The notes under the pieces: generated by a model
What the model was told of the DNA's origin: nothing
The model's input: the letters and a program-made list of their open reading frames with translations, nothing else
Database searches by the model: none
Made by a program: the position numbers and the translations under genes
From: Sphingomonas mali NBRC 15500
GTDB lineage: Bacteria > Pseudomonadota > Alphaproteobacteria > Sphingomonadales > Sphingomonadaceae
Length of the DNA: 64,000 nucleotides
NCBI RefSeq assembly: GCF_001598415.1
Contig: NZ_BCYX01000003.1
Location: 182,228 to 246,227, forward strand
Direction of reading: 5' to 3'
In this document: one piece after another, positions 35,578 to 44,509 of the stretch
Position numbering within the stretch: position 1 is the stretch's first letter
How the letters are laid out: every line of letters begins with the position of its first letter

Positions 35578-38100
35578 TTGAATCGCACGATTGCCGAAGG
35601 CGCCGTTATTTTGGCGCCGCATGGGCGCGACGCGGCCGTAGCAGAAGCGATGCTGCGCGAGGCAGGTCTCGAAGCGGCGGCCTTCCCCGACATTCCCTCG
35701 TTCGTTCGCGCGTTGCGCGGCGGAGCGGGCTTCGCGATCGTCACCGAAGAGGCGCTGCGCGGCGCCGACTTGCGCGACCTCGCCGGCTTCCTTGCCGACC
35801 AGGCGGAATGGTCCGATTTCCCGTTCATCGTCCTGACCGCGCGCGGCGGCGGGCTCGAACGCAATCCGGGCGCGGTACGATTGCTCGAGATTCTGGGTAA
35901 CGTCACCTTCCTCGAACGCCCCTTCCATCCGACGACGCTGATCAGCCTCGCCCGCGCGGCCCGGCGTGCGCGATTGCGGCAATATGAGGCGCGGACGCGG
36001 CTCGAGGACATCCGCGCGGGCCAGGAGCGGTTGCGCGTCGCGCTGAACGCCGGCGGGCTCGGCGCCTGGACGATGGAGCTCAAGACAAACACGCTGCATG
36101 CGTCGCCCGAATGCAAGGCCCATTACGGCCGGCGCGCTGACGAGCCGTTCGACTTCGATCAGCTGATCGCTGCGATCCATCCCGACGATCGCGAGCGGAT
36201 GCGCGCCACCGCCGAGCGCTCGATGGCAAGCGGCGAGCATTACGATGTCGAATATCGGATCTTATGGCCCGACGGCTCGCTCCATTGGGTTCAGGTCAAT
36301 GGGCGGCTGGAATATGACGCCCGGGGCAGGATCTCGCAGATGGTCGGCGTGTCGCAAGACATCACGTCGCGCCGCCGCACCGAAAGCCACCAGGCGGCGT
36401 TGATCGCGCTGGGCGATGGCCTGCGCCAGATGACCGACCCTGCCGCGATGTCGTTCCTGGCGACGGAGATCCTGGGGTCGACGCTCGGCGTCAGCCGCGC
36501 GGGCTATGGCATCATCGATCCGGTGGCGGAAACCATTACGATCGAGCGCGACTGGAACGCTGCCGGGACCGATAGCCTGGCGGGCGTGCTCCATTTTCGC
36601 GACTATGGCTCCTATATCGAAGACTTGAAGCGCGGCGAACTGGTCGCAATCGCCGATGCGCGCGAAGACCCGCGCACCGCCGCGACCGCCGCCGCGCTGG
36701 AAGCAATCCATGCCCGCGCGGTGCTCAACATGCCGCTGGTCGATCACAACAATTTCGTCGCCTTGCTTTATCTCAACGACAAGGGGCCGCGCGCGTGGAT
36801 CGCGGAGGACGTCGCGTTCGTCCGCGACGTCGCCGATCGTACGCAGGCGGCAATCGAGCGGCGCCAAGCGGAACTTTCGCTCGCCGCGCTGGCAGAGTCG
36901 CTCGAGCAGCAGGTCGAGGAACGGACGCGCGAAAGCGAGGCCGCGCAGGAACAATTGCGCCAGGCACAGAAGATGGAAGCGGTCGGCCAACTGACCGGCG
37001 GATTGGCGCACGATTTCAACAATCTCCTCACCGGTATCTCAGGCGGACTCGAACTGATCGAGATGCGCATCAAGCAGGGCCGGACGGCGGAGATCGACAA
37101 ATATGTCGAAATGGCGCGCAGCGCGACCAAGCGCGCGGCGGCGCTGACGCATCGGCTGCTCGCCTTTTCCCGACGCCAGACGCTCGACCCGAGGCCGACC
37201 GACGTCAACCGGCTGATCGCCAATATGGAAGAATTCCTGCGGCGCTCGGTCGGCCCGCAGATCGAGCTCGAAGTGGTCGGCGCGGGAGGATTGTGGACGA
37301 CCTTGATCGATCCCAATCAGCTCGAAAATGCGCTGCTCAATCTCTGCATCAACGCGCGCGACGCGATGCCCGATGGCGGCCGCATCACGATCGAAACCGC
37401 GAACAAGTGGCTCGATCACACAGGCGCGCGCGACCGCGACCTGCCACCCGGCCAATATATTTCGCTGTGCGTGACCGACACCGGCACCGGCATGTCCGCC
37501 GAGACGATCGAACGCGCGTTCGATCCCTTCTACACGACCAAGCCGCTCGGCGAGGGAACCGGCCTTGGCCTGTCGATGATCTATGGGTTCGTGCGCCAGT
37601 CCGGCGGCCAGGTGCGGATCTATTCCGAGCTCGGCCAAGGGACGACGATGTGCCTGTATTTTCCGCGCGTTCATTCGCGCGAGGATGCGGAGCAGGTATC
37701 ACCCGATCATGCACCTCCGACACCGTCCGCTGGCAGCGAAACCGTCCTGGTGGTCGACGATGAGCCGGCGATCCGTGCGCTGATTGCCGATGCCCTCGCC
37801 GATTTGGGCTATACCGCGATTGAAGCGGGAGACGGAGCGTCCGGACTGGCGATGCTCCAGGCCAATCCGGCGATCCAGTTGCTGGTCACCGATGTCGGCC
37901 TGCCCAGGGGGATGAATGGTCGTCAGTTGGCTGACGCTGCACGAGTCGAACGCCCCGATCTCAAGGTGCTGTTCATCACCGGCTATGCCGAAAATGCGGT
38001 GATCGGCAACGGCCAGCTCGAACGCGGGATGCACGTGCTGACCAAGCCGTTCGCGATGGACGCGCTGACCGGCAGGATTCGCGAGGTCATCGGCGACTGA
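35578..38100 (+). CDS. PAS-GAF hybrid sensor histidine kinase
   Basis: An 840-residue soluble hybrid kinase. Domains in order: a receiver-like N-terminus without phosphoacceptor Asp (1-125, VILAPHGRDAAVAEAMLREAG...FIVLTARG); a PAS domain (about 150-265, AWTMELKTNTLHASPECKAHYGR...VSQDITSRRR); a GAF domain (about 280-430, GVSRAGYGIIDPVAE); a coiled coil; a dimerisation domain with His478 in GGLAHDFNNLLTG; an ATPase domain (NARDAMPDGG, DTGTGMS, GEGTGLGLSMIYGFV); and a C-terminal receiver with Asp772 in LLVTDVGLPRGMNG. The HDFNN form is typical of HWE-unrelated hybrid kinases. It has no membrane segment, so it senses a cytoplasmic cue, probably with the KaiC-like protein encoded just upstream. 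Confidence 0.9.
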   Translation: MNRTIAEGAVILAPHGRDAAVAEAMLREAGLEAAAFPDIPSFVRALRGGAGFAIVTEEALRGADLRDLAGFLADQAEWSDFPFIVLTARGGGLERNPGAVRLLEILGNVTFLERPFHPTTLISLARAARRARLRQYEARTRLEDIRAGQERLRVALNAGGLGAWTMELKTNTLHASPECKAHYGRRADEPFDFDQLIAAIHPDDRERMRATAERSMASGEHYDVEYRILWPDGSLHWVQVNGRLEYDARGRISQMVGVSQDITSRRRTESHQAALIALGDGLRQMTDPAAMSFLATEILGSTLGVSRAGYGIIDPVAETITIERDWNAAGTDSLAGVLHFRDYGSYIEDLKRGELVAIADAREDPRTAATAAALEAIHARAVLNMPLVDHNNFVALLYLNDKGPRAWIAEDVAFVRDVADRTQAAIERRQAELSLAALAESLEQQVEERTRESEAAQEQLRQAQKMEAVGQLTGGLAHDFNNLLTGISGGLELIEMRIKQGRTAEIDKYVEMARSATKRAAALTHRLLAFSRRQTLDPRPTDVNRLIANMEEFLRRSVGPQIELEVVGAGGLWTTLIDPNQLENALLNLCINARDAMPDGGRITIETANKWLDHTGARDRDLPPGQYISLCVTDTGTGMSAETIERAFDPFYTTKPLGEGTGLGLSMIYGFVRQSGGQVRIYSELGQGTTMCLYFPRVHSREDAEQVSPDHAPPTPSAGSETVLVVDDEPAIRALIADALADLGYTAIEAGDGASGLAMLQANPAIQLLVTDVGLPRGMNGRQLADAARVERPDLKVLFITGYAENAVIGNGQLERGMHVLTKPFAMDALTGRIREVIGD

Positions 38101-38172
38101 GCGACGGCCGATCGGCCGATCGCGCATTCACCCGCTTGCCGCGCCCTACCCGGCTCTCTATCCCCCGGCGCC

Positions 38173-38844
38173 ATGCTCAAGCTCATCATCGGCAACAAAG
38201 CCTATTCGAGTTGGTCGCTGCGCGGCTGGCTGGCGTGCAAGCAATCGGGACTGCCGTTCGAGGAAGTCGTCGTGCCACTGTACGACGACGACTGGGACAA
38301 GCGCCGCCAGGGCGACGAATTCGCCCCGTCATCGGGCAAGGTGCCGATCCTGTGGGACGGCGACATCGTCGTCTGGGACAGTCTGGCGATCGTCGAATTC
38401 CTCAAGGACAAGACTGGCGCCGACAAGTTCTGGCCGAAGGACGATGCCGCGCGGGCGATGGCGCGATCGATGGCGGCGGAGATGCATTCGGGTTTCGCCG
38501 CGCTGCGCAACAAGCACGGCATGAACATCCGCCAGGTCTATCCGCCCAAGCGCCCCGACGACGATGTCGTCGCCGAACTGACCCGGTTGATGGAAATCTG
38601 GGCGCAAGCCCGCGCGCGGTTCGGCGGCACCGGGCCTTTCCTGTTCGGTGAATTCGGCGCGGCGGACATCATGTACGCGCCCGTCTGTACGCGCATCGTC
38701 ACCTATCAATTGCCGGTCGCGCGCTTCGCGGCGGCCTATGTCGAGGCGGTGCTGACGCACCCCTTCATGCAGGACTGGATCGCCGGCGCGCAGGAAGAGG
38801 AATGGGTGATCGAGAAATTCGAACATCCGGCGACAAACACCTAG
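38173..38844 (+). CDS. Glutathione S-transferase family protein
   Basis: A 223-residue GST. The thioredoxin-like N-terminal domain reads LIIGNKAYSSWSLRGWLACKQSGLPFEEVVVPLYDDDWD, with the catalytic-region Ser-Ser-Trp-Ser and the cis-Pro motif GKVPIL, followed by DSLAIVEFL, where glutathione gamma-glutamate binding residues occur. The helical C-terminal domain runs from about residue 90. The fold suggests detoxification or glutathione-dependent reduction; the substrate is not predictable. Confidence 0.9.
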   Translation: MLKLIIGNKAYSSWSLRGWLACKQSGLPFEEVVVPLYDDDWDKRRQGDEFAPSSGKVPILWDGDIVVWDSLAIVEFLKDKTGADKFWPKDDAARAMARSMAAEMHSGFAALRNKHGMNIRQVYPPKRPDDDVVAELTRLMEIWAQARARFGGTGPFLFGEFGAADIMYAPVCTRIVTYQLPVARFAAAYVEAVLTHPFMQDWIAGAQEEEWVIEKFEHPATNT

Positions 38845-38894
38845 GCAGGGCCCTATACGGCATATTTACCCGCGATCGCGATGACGGTGGGGCG

Positions 38895-39326
38895 ATGGAT
38901 CCGAACCAGGTCAATCTTGTCCGAGACAGTTTCGTCCAGGTCCTGCTCGACTCCGATGCTGCCGCGCGGTTGTTCTACGATCGCCTGTTCCTACTCGCCC
39001 CCGACACCCGCCCCTTGTTCCGGAACGACATGACCGAACAAGGCCGACATTTGATCTCGGCCCTGGCCAAGATCGTCACGGGATTGAGCAGCCTGGACGT
39101 CATGCTGCCCGGCCTCCGCAAGCTGGCCGAGCGGCATGTCGGTTATGGGGTGGAGGACCGCCATTATGCGGTCGCCGGCGACGCGTTGATGCACATGATT
39201 ACCGTGCATGGTGGCTCCACGATCGACAGCGCGACGATGCAGGCCTGGAAGAGCGCTTACGCCCTGGTCGCGGATGTCATGATCGCCGCCAGCAACGACT
39301 ATCGCGACCTCCACGACGCAGCCTGA
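38895..39326 (+). CDS. Bacterial globin (single-domain)
   Basis: A 143-residue globin similar to the haem domain of flavohaemoglobins: NLVRDSFVQVLLDSDAAARLFYDRLFLLAPDTRPLFRNDMTEQGRHLISALAKIV, then the proximal-His region LRKLAERHVGYGVEDRHYAVAGDALM. No reductase domain follows, so it is a stand-alone globin. It would bind oxygen or nitric oxide and needs an outside reductase for NO detoxification. ATG 38895 is chosen since the upstream in-frame residues from 38802 overlap the GST end and are not globin-like. Confidence 0.88.
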   Translation: MDPNQVNLVRDSFVQVLLDSDAAARLFYDRLFLLAPDTRPLFRNDMTEQGRHLISALAKIVTGLSSLDVMLPGLRKLAERHVGYGVEDRHYAVAGDALMHMITVHGGSTIDSATMQAWKSAYALVADVMIAASNDYRDLHDAA

Positions 39327-39345
39327 CCGGCCGCACGGTTGCCGA

Positions 39346-40359
39346 TCAGAACAACGTCGTCAGCAAGTAGAACAGCGCGCCGACCGCTGCCGACGCCGGG
39401 ATCGTGACGATCCAGGCGACGACGACGTCGCCCGCGACACCCCAGCGTACCGCGCTCGCGCGCTTGGCGACACCGGCGCCGATGACGCAGCCGGTGATCG
39501 TATGCGTGGTCGACACGGGAATACCGAGCAGCGAGGCGGTGAACACCATGATCGTGCCGCCGGCCGACGCGCTGAATCCCTGATGCTGGGATAATTTGGT
39601 GATGCGGCTGCCCATCGTCTCGATGATTTTCCACCCGCCCATCAACGTGCCCAGGCCCATCGCGATATAGCAGCTGATCGCTACCCAATGCGGCACCTCG
39701 AACTTGCCGTGCAGATAGCCGGTCGAGAACAGCAGCACGGTGATGATGCCCATCGTCTTCTGCGCGTCGTTGAGACCGTGGCTCAGCGAATAGGTGCCCG
39801 ACGAGATCAGGTGGAGCACCCGAAAACTGCGCTCGGCGCCGCGATTGCTGGCACGCGAGAACATCCAACTGGTCGCCAGCATGATCAGCATCGACAGGAT
39901 CATGCCGAGCACCGGCGACAGCACAATCGCGATCAGCGTCTTGTTGAGCCCGTTCCACTGAATGCCGGTCATGCCGGCATGCGCGACGCCCGCTCCGATG
40001 ATCCCGCCGACCAGGGCGTGGCTCGAGGATGACGGAATGCCCTTCAGCCACGTCACGATGTTCCAGAACATCGCGCCGATCAGCGCGCCGAAAACGACCC
40101 CCGGCGTCACCAGGTTCTTGTCGATCAGCCCCTGCCCGATCGTCGACGCGACCTTGTGCAGGCTGGGAAAGGTGATGGTCAGGAAATAGGCGGCGAAATT
40201 GAACACGCCGGCAAAGAGCACGGCATGAACCGGCTTCAACAGCCTGGTCGACACCACCGTCGCGATCGAATTGGCCGCGTCGTGCAGGCCGTTCAAAAAG
40301 TCGAACGCCAGCGCGACGAGGATCAGGCCGACCAGCAGCGGGAAAGCGAGATCGTTCAT
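39346..40359 (-). CDS. Inorganic phosphate transporter, PiT family
   Basis: A 337-residue membrane transporter with roughly ten hydrophobic segments. The PiT signature occurs twice: FDFLNGLHDAANSIATVVSTR near the N-terminus and YSLSHGLNDAQKTMGI in the middle, with GIPSSSSHALVGGIIGAGVA and GIPVSTTHTITGCVIGAGVA as the paired Pro-Ser motifs. It carries out proton- or metal-coupled low-affinity phosphate uptake. It follows the NUDIX-DUF47 gene by nine bases in the same orientation; DUF47 proteins are the usual partners of PiT carriers. A second, high-affinity system (Pst) is encoded at 56-60 kb. Confidence 0.93.
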   Translation of the reverse strand: MNDLAFPLLVGLILVALAFDFLNGLHDAANSIATVVSTRLLKPVHAVLFAGVFNFAAYFLTITFPSLHKVASTIGQGLIDKNLVTPGVVFGALIGAMFWNIVTWLKGIPSSSSHALVGGIIGAGVAHAGMTGIQWNGLNKTLIAIVLSPVLGMILSMLIMLATSWMFSRASNRGAERSFRVLHLISSGTYSLSHGLNDAQKTMGIITVLLFSTGYLHGKFEVPHWVAISCYIAMGLGTLMGGWKIIETMGSRITKLSQHQGFSASAGGTIMVFTASLLGIPVSTTHTITGCVIGAGVAKRASAVRWGVAGDVVVAWIVTIPASAAVGALFYLLTTLF

Positions 40360-40368
40360 CGACTGGGC

Positions 40369-41517
40369 TCAGGCGTGATCGATGACGATGCCATCGATCT
40401 CGTTGGCGACGTCCTCGAATGCGTCAACGATCCGTTCGAGATGCTTGTAGACTTCGCGTGCGACGATGAAGCGCAGCGTGTCGTCGCGGCCATATTCGAC
40501 GAAGCCGCGTTTCACACCGGCGCGGTGGATGTCGTCGGCATGGCCTTCCATCCGGACCAGTCGCTCGGTCAGCTCGTGAAGGCGGCTGGCGTTGCGGCCG
40601 ACATCGCGCAGCAGCGGCATCGCCTCCGCGGTCAGCCGCGCGGCATCGACGATGATTGCCGCCATGTCCTTCATTTCCTGTTCGAACTCGCGAACCTCGT
40701 ACAGATCGATCGCCTGCACCGCGGCCTGCATCTCGTCGATCGCATCGTCCATCGATCCGATCAGGCTGGTGATGGTGCCGCGGTCGAACGGCGTCAGAAA
40801 GGTCTCGCGCACCGTCTTGAGCACCGCGCGGGTGATCTCGTCGGCGTCGTTCTCGCGCTCGATCACTTCGCGGATATGATCCGGCGCCGCGCCCGTGCCG
40901 TCCTGGAGCAGTCGCGATAGCGCATCGGCGGCGGCGGTGACCGTCAGCGAATGCGCCTCGAACATCTCGAAGAAGTTGCCGCTCTTGGGCAACAGGCGCT
41001 GAAACCAGGCGAACATGGGACTGATCCTCGATTTGGTAGCGGCGGCAAAGCCGGTGCGGCGCGCGGCCGCCTTGAATTCGGACGGGCCGAACGAGCGGAT
41101 GAGATCGCTGAGATCGGGCTCGTCGACCATCGACGCCGCTTCGGGCAGGCTGACCCAGCGCCGTTCGCGTTCGCCCTGTTCCTTCCAGGCCGTCAGCTCG
41201 CGATTGACCGCCAGCGGAAAGACATCGACGTCGATCATCAGCGACGCGCCGTTCTTTTGCCGTTTGCGGTAACGATAGGTCCCGAGCGGAGTCGGACAGA
41301 CGAGCCCCTGCACCCCCGCTTCCTCCTCGGCCTCGATCGCAGCCGCAGCATGAGCGGCCACTCCCGAAGACGGATTGCCCTTGGGAATGACCCAGCGACG
41401 GTTTTCGCGCGAGGTGACGAGCAGGATACGGATCGGGGCGTCGCTGGCGGCGCCTTCGGTCCGGTACGGCAAAGCCGCGATCTGGCGAATTGTCAGAACT
41501 CCCTCATTGGCGGCCAC
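40369..41517 (-). CDS. Fused NUDIX hydrolase - DUF47 (PhoU-like) protein
   Basis: A 382-residue open frame that joins two complete proteins. Residues 1-165 form a NUDIX domain (RRWVIPKGNPSSGVAAHAAAAIEAEEEAGV); the Arg of the usual REUxEE box is Ile. Residues 168-382 are a full-length DUF47 helical protein beginning MFAWFQRLLPKSGNFFEMFEAHS, of the sort that pairs with PiT phosphate carriers. An internal ATG at 41016 has GAGG about nine bases upstream, so DUF47 could also be made alone. Normally these are separate genes. The gene ends nine bases before the phosphate transporter, so they form one operon. A link between nucleotide or polyphosphate cleavage and phosphate uptake is an inference. 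A lost stop codon between two genes is the alternative. Confidence 0.82.
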   Translation of the reverse strand: MAANEGVLTIRQIAALPYRTEGAASDAPIRILLVTSRENRRWVIPKGNPSSGVAAHAAAAIEAEEEAGVQGLVCPTPLGTYRYRKRQKNGASLMIDVDVFPLAVNRELTAWKEQGERERRWVSLPEAASMVDEPDLSDLIRSFGPSEFKAAARRTGFAAATKSRISPMFAWFQRLLPKSGNFFEMFEAHSLTVTAAADALSRLLQDGTGAAPDHIREVIERENDADEITRAVLKTVRETFLTPFDRGTITSLIGSMDDAIDEMQAAVQAIDLYEVREFEQEMKDMAAIIVDAARLTAEAMPLLRDVGRNASRLHELTERLVRMEGHADDIHRAGVKRGFVEYGRDDTLRFIVAREVYKHLERIVDAFEDVANEIDGIVIDHA

Positions 41518-41597
41518 GCAAGCGACGACCGGCCGATCGTTCCGCTAGCATCCAGTGCGGCTGCGCGCCATCACAAAACCGCCGGACGATCCGCCAA

Positions 41598-42047
41598 TCA
41601 GAACCTGCTCCCGTCCTTGCGCCGCTGCTCGCCGACCGCGCCCGCTAGATGCATGTCGATATCGGGATAGTGGCAATCGCTTGCTCCCCGACCGCCGACC
41701 GCGATGAACACGCAGTCGCTGTCGGATCGGTTCTGCAACACATGGCCGTTGCCATCGCCCTTCGGGAATGCCGCGACATCCCCCGCGCGCATCGCATGTT
41801 CACCGTCGTCGTCGACGAGAATCGCCTCACCCGACAGCATGACGACAAACTCGTCCTCGCCTTCATGCCAATGGCGTTGCGACGACCAGGCGCCGGGCTT
41901 GAGCGTCACGTGGCTGAAGCCGAAATCGGTGACGCCGCTGGCCGGCGCGAGTCGGCGGTACCAACGCTCCTTCACGACGCCGGCATATTCGGGTGGATAG
42001 CCGGTGGCGTTGCTCTGCGGGATCGCATCCAGATCGAGCTTGGGCAT
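41598..42047 (-). CDS. Cupin-domain protein
   Basis: A 149-residue single-cupin protein: PGAWSSQRHWHEGEDEFVVMLSGEAILVDDDGEHAMRAGDVAAFPKG holds cupin motif 1 with three His/Glu metal ligands (HWHEGEDE), and NGHVLQNRSDSDCVFIAVG is motif 2. Such proteins bind a metal and act as isomerases, dioxygenases or sugar-binding factors; no function is assigned here. ATG 42047 is preferred because AAGGGGAAA lies upstream and it gives the usual MPKLDLDAI start; 42083 is possible. It lies two bases after a small exported-protein gene. Confidence 0.85.
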   Translation of the reverse strand: MPKLDLDAIPQSNATGYPPEYAGVVKERWYRRLAPASGVTDFGFSHVTLKPGAWSSQRHWHEGEDEFVVMLSGEAILVDDDGEHAMRAGDVAAFPKGDGNGHVLQNRSDSDCVFIAVGGRGASDCHYPDIDMHLAGAVGEQRRKDGSRF

Positions 42048-42049
42048 GC

Positions 42050-42394
42050 CTATTTCCCCTTGGGAGGCTTCGCGGTCAGACATTGTTCGGCGAACGGCAT
42101 CACGTCGCCGCCCGAAATATCATCGCGGTCGTCGTCGGTCGCGGCTACCTTCGGGAAACGCGTCCTGATCGCCGCGGCCACGGCTTGCGCCCGCGCGACG
42201 CGCGCCTCGGTCGGTGTGCGGTCGGGCCCGCCGGCCGCGCTCTTGCTGTCGAGCATCTCGCGCGCCAGGCGGACGGCGTCGTCGAGCCGATCGGCGGCGG
42301 CGACGCAATGGCCCGGGCTGATGTCGACGGCCACATTGTCGTCGGCCTCCTGCGGGACGAGTGACGCGGCGGCGAGAAGGAACAGAATAGGCAT
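42050..42394 (-). CDS. Small exported protein of unknown function
   Basis: A 114-residue protein with a short N-terminal signal (MPILFLLAAASLVPQEADD). The mature part has two Cys (PGHCVAAADRL and FAEQCLTAKPP), a helical centre rich in Ala, Arg and Asp, and a basic Pro-Lys end. I do not recognise a family. It stands two bases upstream of the cupin gene in the same direction. The start at ATG 42394 diverges from dapE, whose GTG start is 90 bp away. Confidence 0.6.
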   Translation of the reverse strand: MPILFLLAAASLVPQEADDNVAVDISPGHCVAAADRLDDAVRLAREMLDSKSAAGGPDRTPTEARVARAQAVAAAIRTRFPKVAATDDDRDDISGGDVMPFAEQCLTAKPPKGK

Positions 42395-42483
42395 TGGTGA
42401 TTCTCCGCACCCCCGTACGCGCGGACCTTTCCCTTCTCGCCGTTGCAAGGCAAGAGGCAGGTCCTGTCCAGTCGGGGAATGCC

Positions 42484-43596
42484 GTGCCCAACGTCGTCGA
42501 ACTCACCAAGGCATTGATCGCCGCCGAAAGCGTGACGCCCGCCAGAGGCGAAGTGTTCGACGTCCTTGCCCAGGCGCTTAGCGTGATCGGGTTCGAGATC
42601 GACCGCTTCACCGTTGGCGAAGAGCCCGACGGTCCGGTCGAGAACATGATCGCGATCCGCCACGGCAAGGGTTCGCATTTCGCCTTTGCCGGGCATCTCG
42701 ACGTGGTGCCGCCCGGCGACAGCTGGACGAGCGGCGCATTCGTGCCGGAGGTTCGCGGCGACCTGCTCTACGGCCGCGGCGCGGTCGACATGAAAGGCGC
42801 GATCGCCGCCTTTGCAGCGGCGTCCGCGCGGGTCGAGGGGCCGACGCTCAGCCTGCTGATCACCGGAGACGAGGAAGGTCCCGCCATTTACGGCACGCGC
42901 GCGATCCTCGACCGAATGGCTGCGCGCGGACTGACGCCCGATTACTGCCTGGTGGGCGAACCGACCTCGACCGCGCGGCTGGGCGACATGATTAAGATCG
43001 GGCGGCGCGGGTCGGTCAATATCTGGGTCGACGTGCCGGGACGCCAGGGACATGTCGCCTATCCGCATCTCGCCGACAATCCGATCCCCAAGCTGGTCGC
43101 GGCGCTGGCGGCGATCGACGCGATCGAACTCGACCAGGGCAACCACTGGTTCCAGCCGTCGAATATCGAGGTGACCGACGTGACCGTCGGTAACCCGGCG
43201 ACCAACGTCATCCCTGCCAAGGCATCGGCGCGGATGTCGATCCGGTTCAACGACGAGCAGAATGGCGAAGATCTGGTCGCGTTGATCGAGCGGACGGTGA
43301 AGGCGCACGCGCCCGACGCGCATGTGATCGCCCGCATTTCCGGCGAAGCGTTCCTGACCCAGCCGGGCGCGCTGTCGGCCCTGGTCACGCGCGCGATCGA
43401 GAAAGTCGCGGGCGTCGTGCCGGCATTGTCCACCACCGGGGGGACGAGCGACGCACGCTTCCTGTCCCAGCTCTGCCCGACGGTCGAATTCGGGCTGGTC
43501 AACGCGACGATGCACAAGACCGACGAGGCGGTGGCGATCGCGGACTTGCATGACCTGGTCGACATCTACGCGGAGATCATCACGGCAGTTGGTTGA
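42484..43596 (+). CDS. dapE: Succinyl-diaminopimelate desuccinylase
   Basis: A 370-residue M20-family amidohydrolase that makes LL-diaminopimelate for lysine and peptidoglycan. Metal and catalytic residues are in place: His-Asp in FAGHLDVVPPGD, Asp in YGRGAVDMKGA, Glu-Glu in TGDEEGPAIYGT, and His in NATMHKTDE. The lid domain lies at about 180-290. GTG 42484 is chosen over an upstream in-frame ATG at 42394 because GGGG sits about eight bases before it and PNVVELTKALI is the normal DapE start. Confidence 0.93.
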   Translation: MPNVVELTKALIAAESVTPARGEVFDVLAQALSVIGFEIDRFTVGEEPDGPVENMIAIRHGKGSHFAFAGHLDVVPPGDSWTSGAFVPEVRGDLLYGRGAVDMKGAIAAFAAASARVEGPTLSLLITGDEEGPAIYGTRAILDRMAARGLTPDYCLVGEPTSTARLGDMIKIGRRGSVNIWVDVPGRQGHVAYPHLADNPIPKLVAALAAIDAIELDQGNHWFQPSNIEVTDVTVGNPATNVIPAKASARMSIRFNDEQNGEDLVALIERTVKAHAPDAHVIARISGEAFLTQPGALSALVTRAIEKVAGVVPALSTTGGTSDARFLSQLCPTVEFGLVNATMHKTDEAVAIADLHDLVDIYAEIITAVG

Positions 43597-43690
43597 TGAG
43601 CCTACGGCTCGTGGCGTCGCGGAATCTGGGCGTGTGGTGCGTATCGGCATGAGCTAGGCTGCCTGCAGATCACTGAATGCAGGACGATTC

Positions 43691-44509
43691 GTGGCCAGTT
43701 CCTCCGTTGCGCCCCTTCTCTCCCCGGTCGGCGAATTGTTGCGCGAATGGCGCGGCGCACGGCGCATGAGCCAACTCGATCTCTCGCTCGATACCGGGAT
43801 TTCGACGCGACATCTCAGCTGCATCGAAACCGGCAAGGCACGCGCCAGCCGCGAGATGGTGGCGCGCTTGGCCGATGCGCTCGACATGCCGCTGCGTGAC
43901 CGCAACGCCCTGCTCCGCGCCGCCGGCTATGCCGCGATCCATCCCGAAAGTGCGCTGGCGGCGCCCGCGCTCGACCGCGTCCGCCAGGCGATCGACCTGA
44001 TCCTGACGCATCAGGAACCCTATCCCGCTTTCGTCATCAGCCGTCATTGGGAAGTGCTGGAGGTCAACCAGGCGGCGATCCGGATGAACAAGCTGCTGCT
44101 CGGCGATTGGCAAAGCGCGCACAGCAATTTGATCCACCAATTGTTCGATCCCAACGACTTCCGTCAGGTCATTCTGAACTGGCCGGAGGTCGCGCGGCGC
44201 TTCGTCCGGCACCTGCATGACGACCTTGCCGCCAACCCCACAGATCGCCGCTCGCGCGCGCTGCTCGACGCCGCCTTGTCCTATCCGGGCGTGCCGCAGC
44301 GTTGGCAGCTTGGCGACGCCGACGATGACGGCGACCCGATCGTCACCTTCACCTTCGCCAGCCCGCGCGGCGAGCTGCGCTTCTTCGAAACGATCACCAC
44401 TTTCGCCGCGCCGCACGACGTGACGCTCGACGAAATCCGCATCGACTGCACCTTCCCGGCCGACGAACATACCGCCGCGGTGTGCGCCGAACTGGCGCGG
44501 AATGGTTAG
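43691..44509 (+). CDS. XRE family transcriptional regulator with MmyB-like ligand domain
   Basis: A 272-residue regulator. N-terminal XRE helix-turn-helix (GELLREWRGARRMSQLDLSLDTGISTRHLSCIETGKARASREMVARLADALDMPLRDRNALL), then an MmyB-like ligand-binding domain (about 90-270) with PAFVISRHWEVLEVNQAA and the C-terminal ELRFFETITTFAAPHDVTLDEIRIDCTFPAD. The sensor resembles a PAS fold and may bind fatty acids or other hydrophobic ligands. The GTG start at 43691 is the first of the frame. It converges with the P450 gene, their stops overlapping. Confidence 0.9.
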   Translation: MASSSVAPLLSPVGELLREWRGARRMSQLDLSLDTGISTRHLSCIETGKARASREMVARLADALDMPLRDRNALLRAAGYAAIHPESALAAPALDRVRQAIDLILTHQEPYPAFVISRHWEVLEVNQAAIRMNKLLLGDWQSAHSNLIHQLFDPNDFRQVILNWPEVARRFVRHLHDDLAANPTDRRSRALLDAALSYPGVPQRWQLGDADDDGDPIVTFTFASPRGELRFFETITTFAAPHDVTLDEIRIDCTFPADEHTAAVCAELARNG

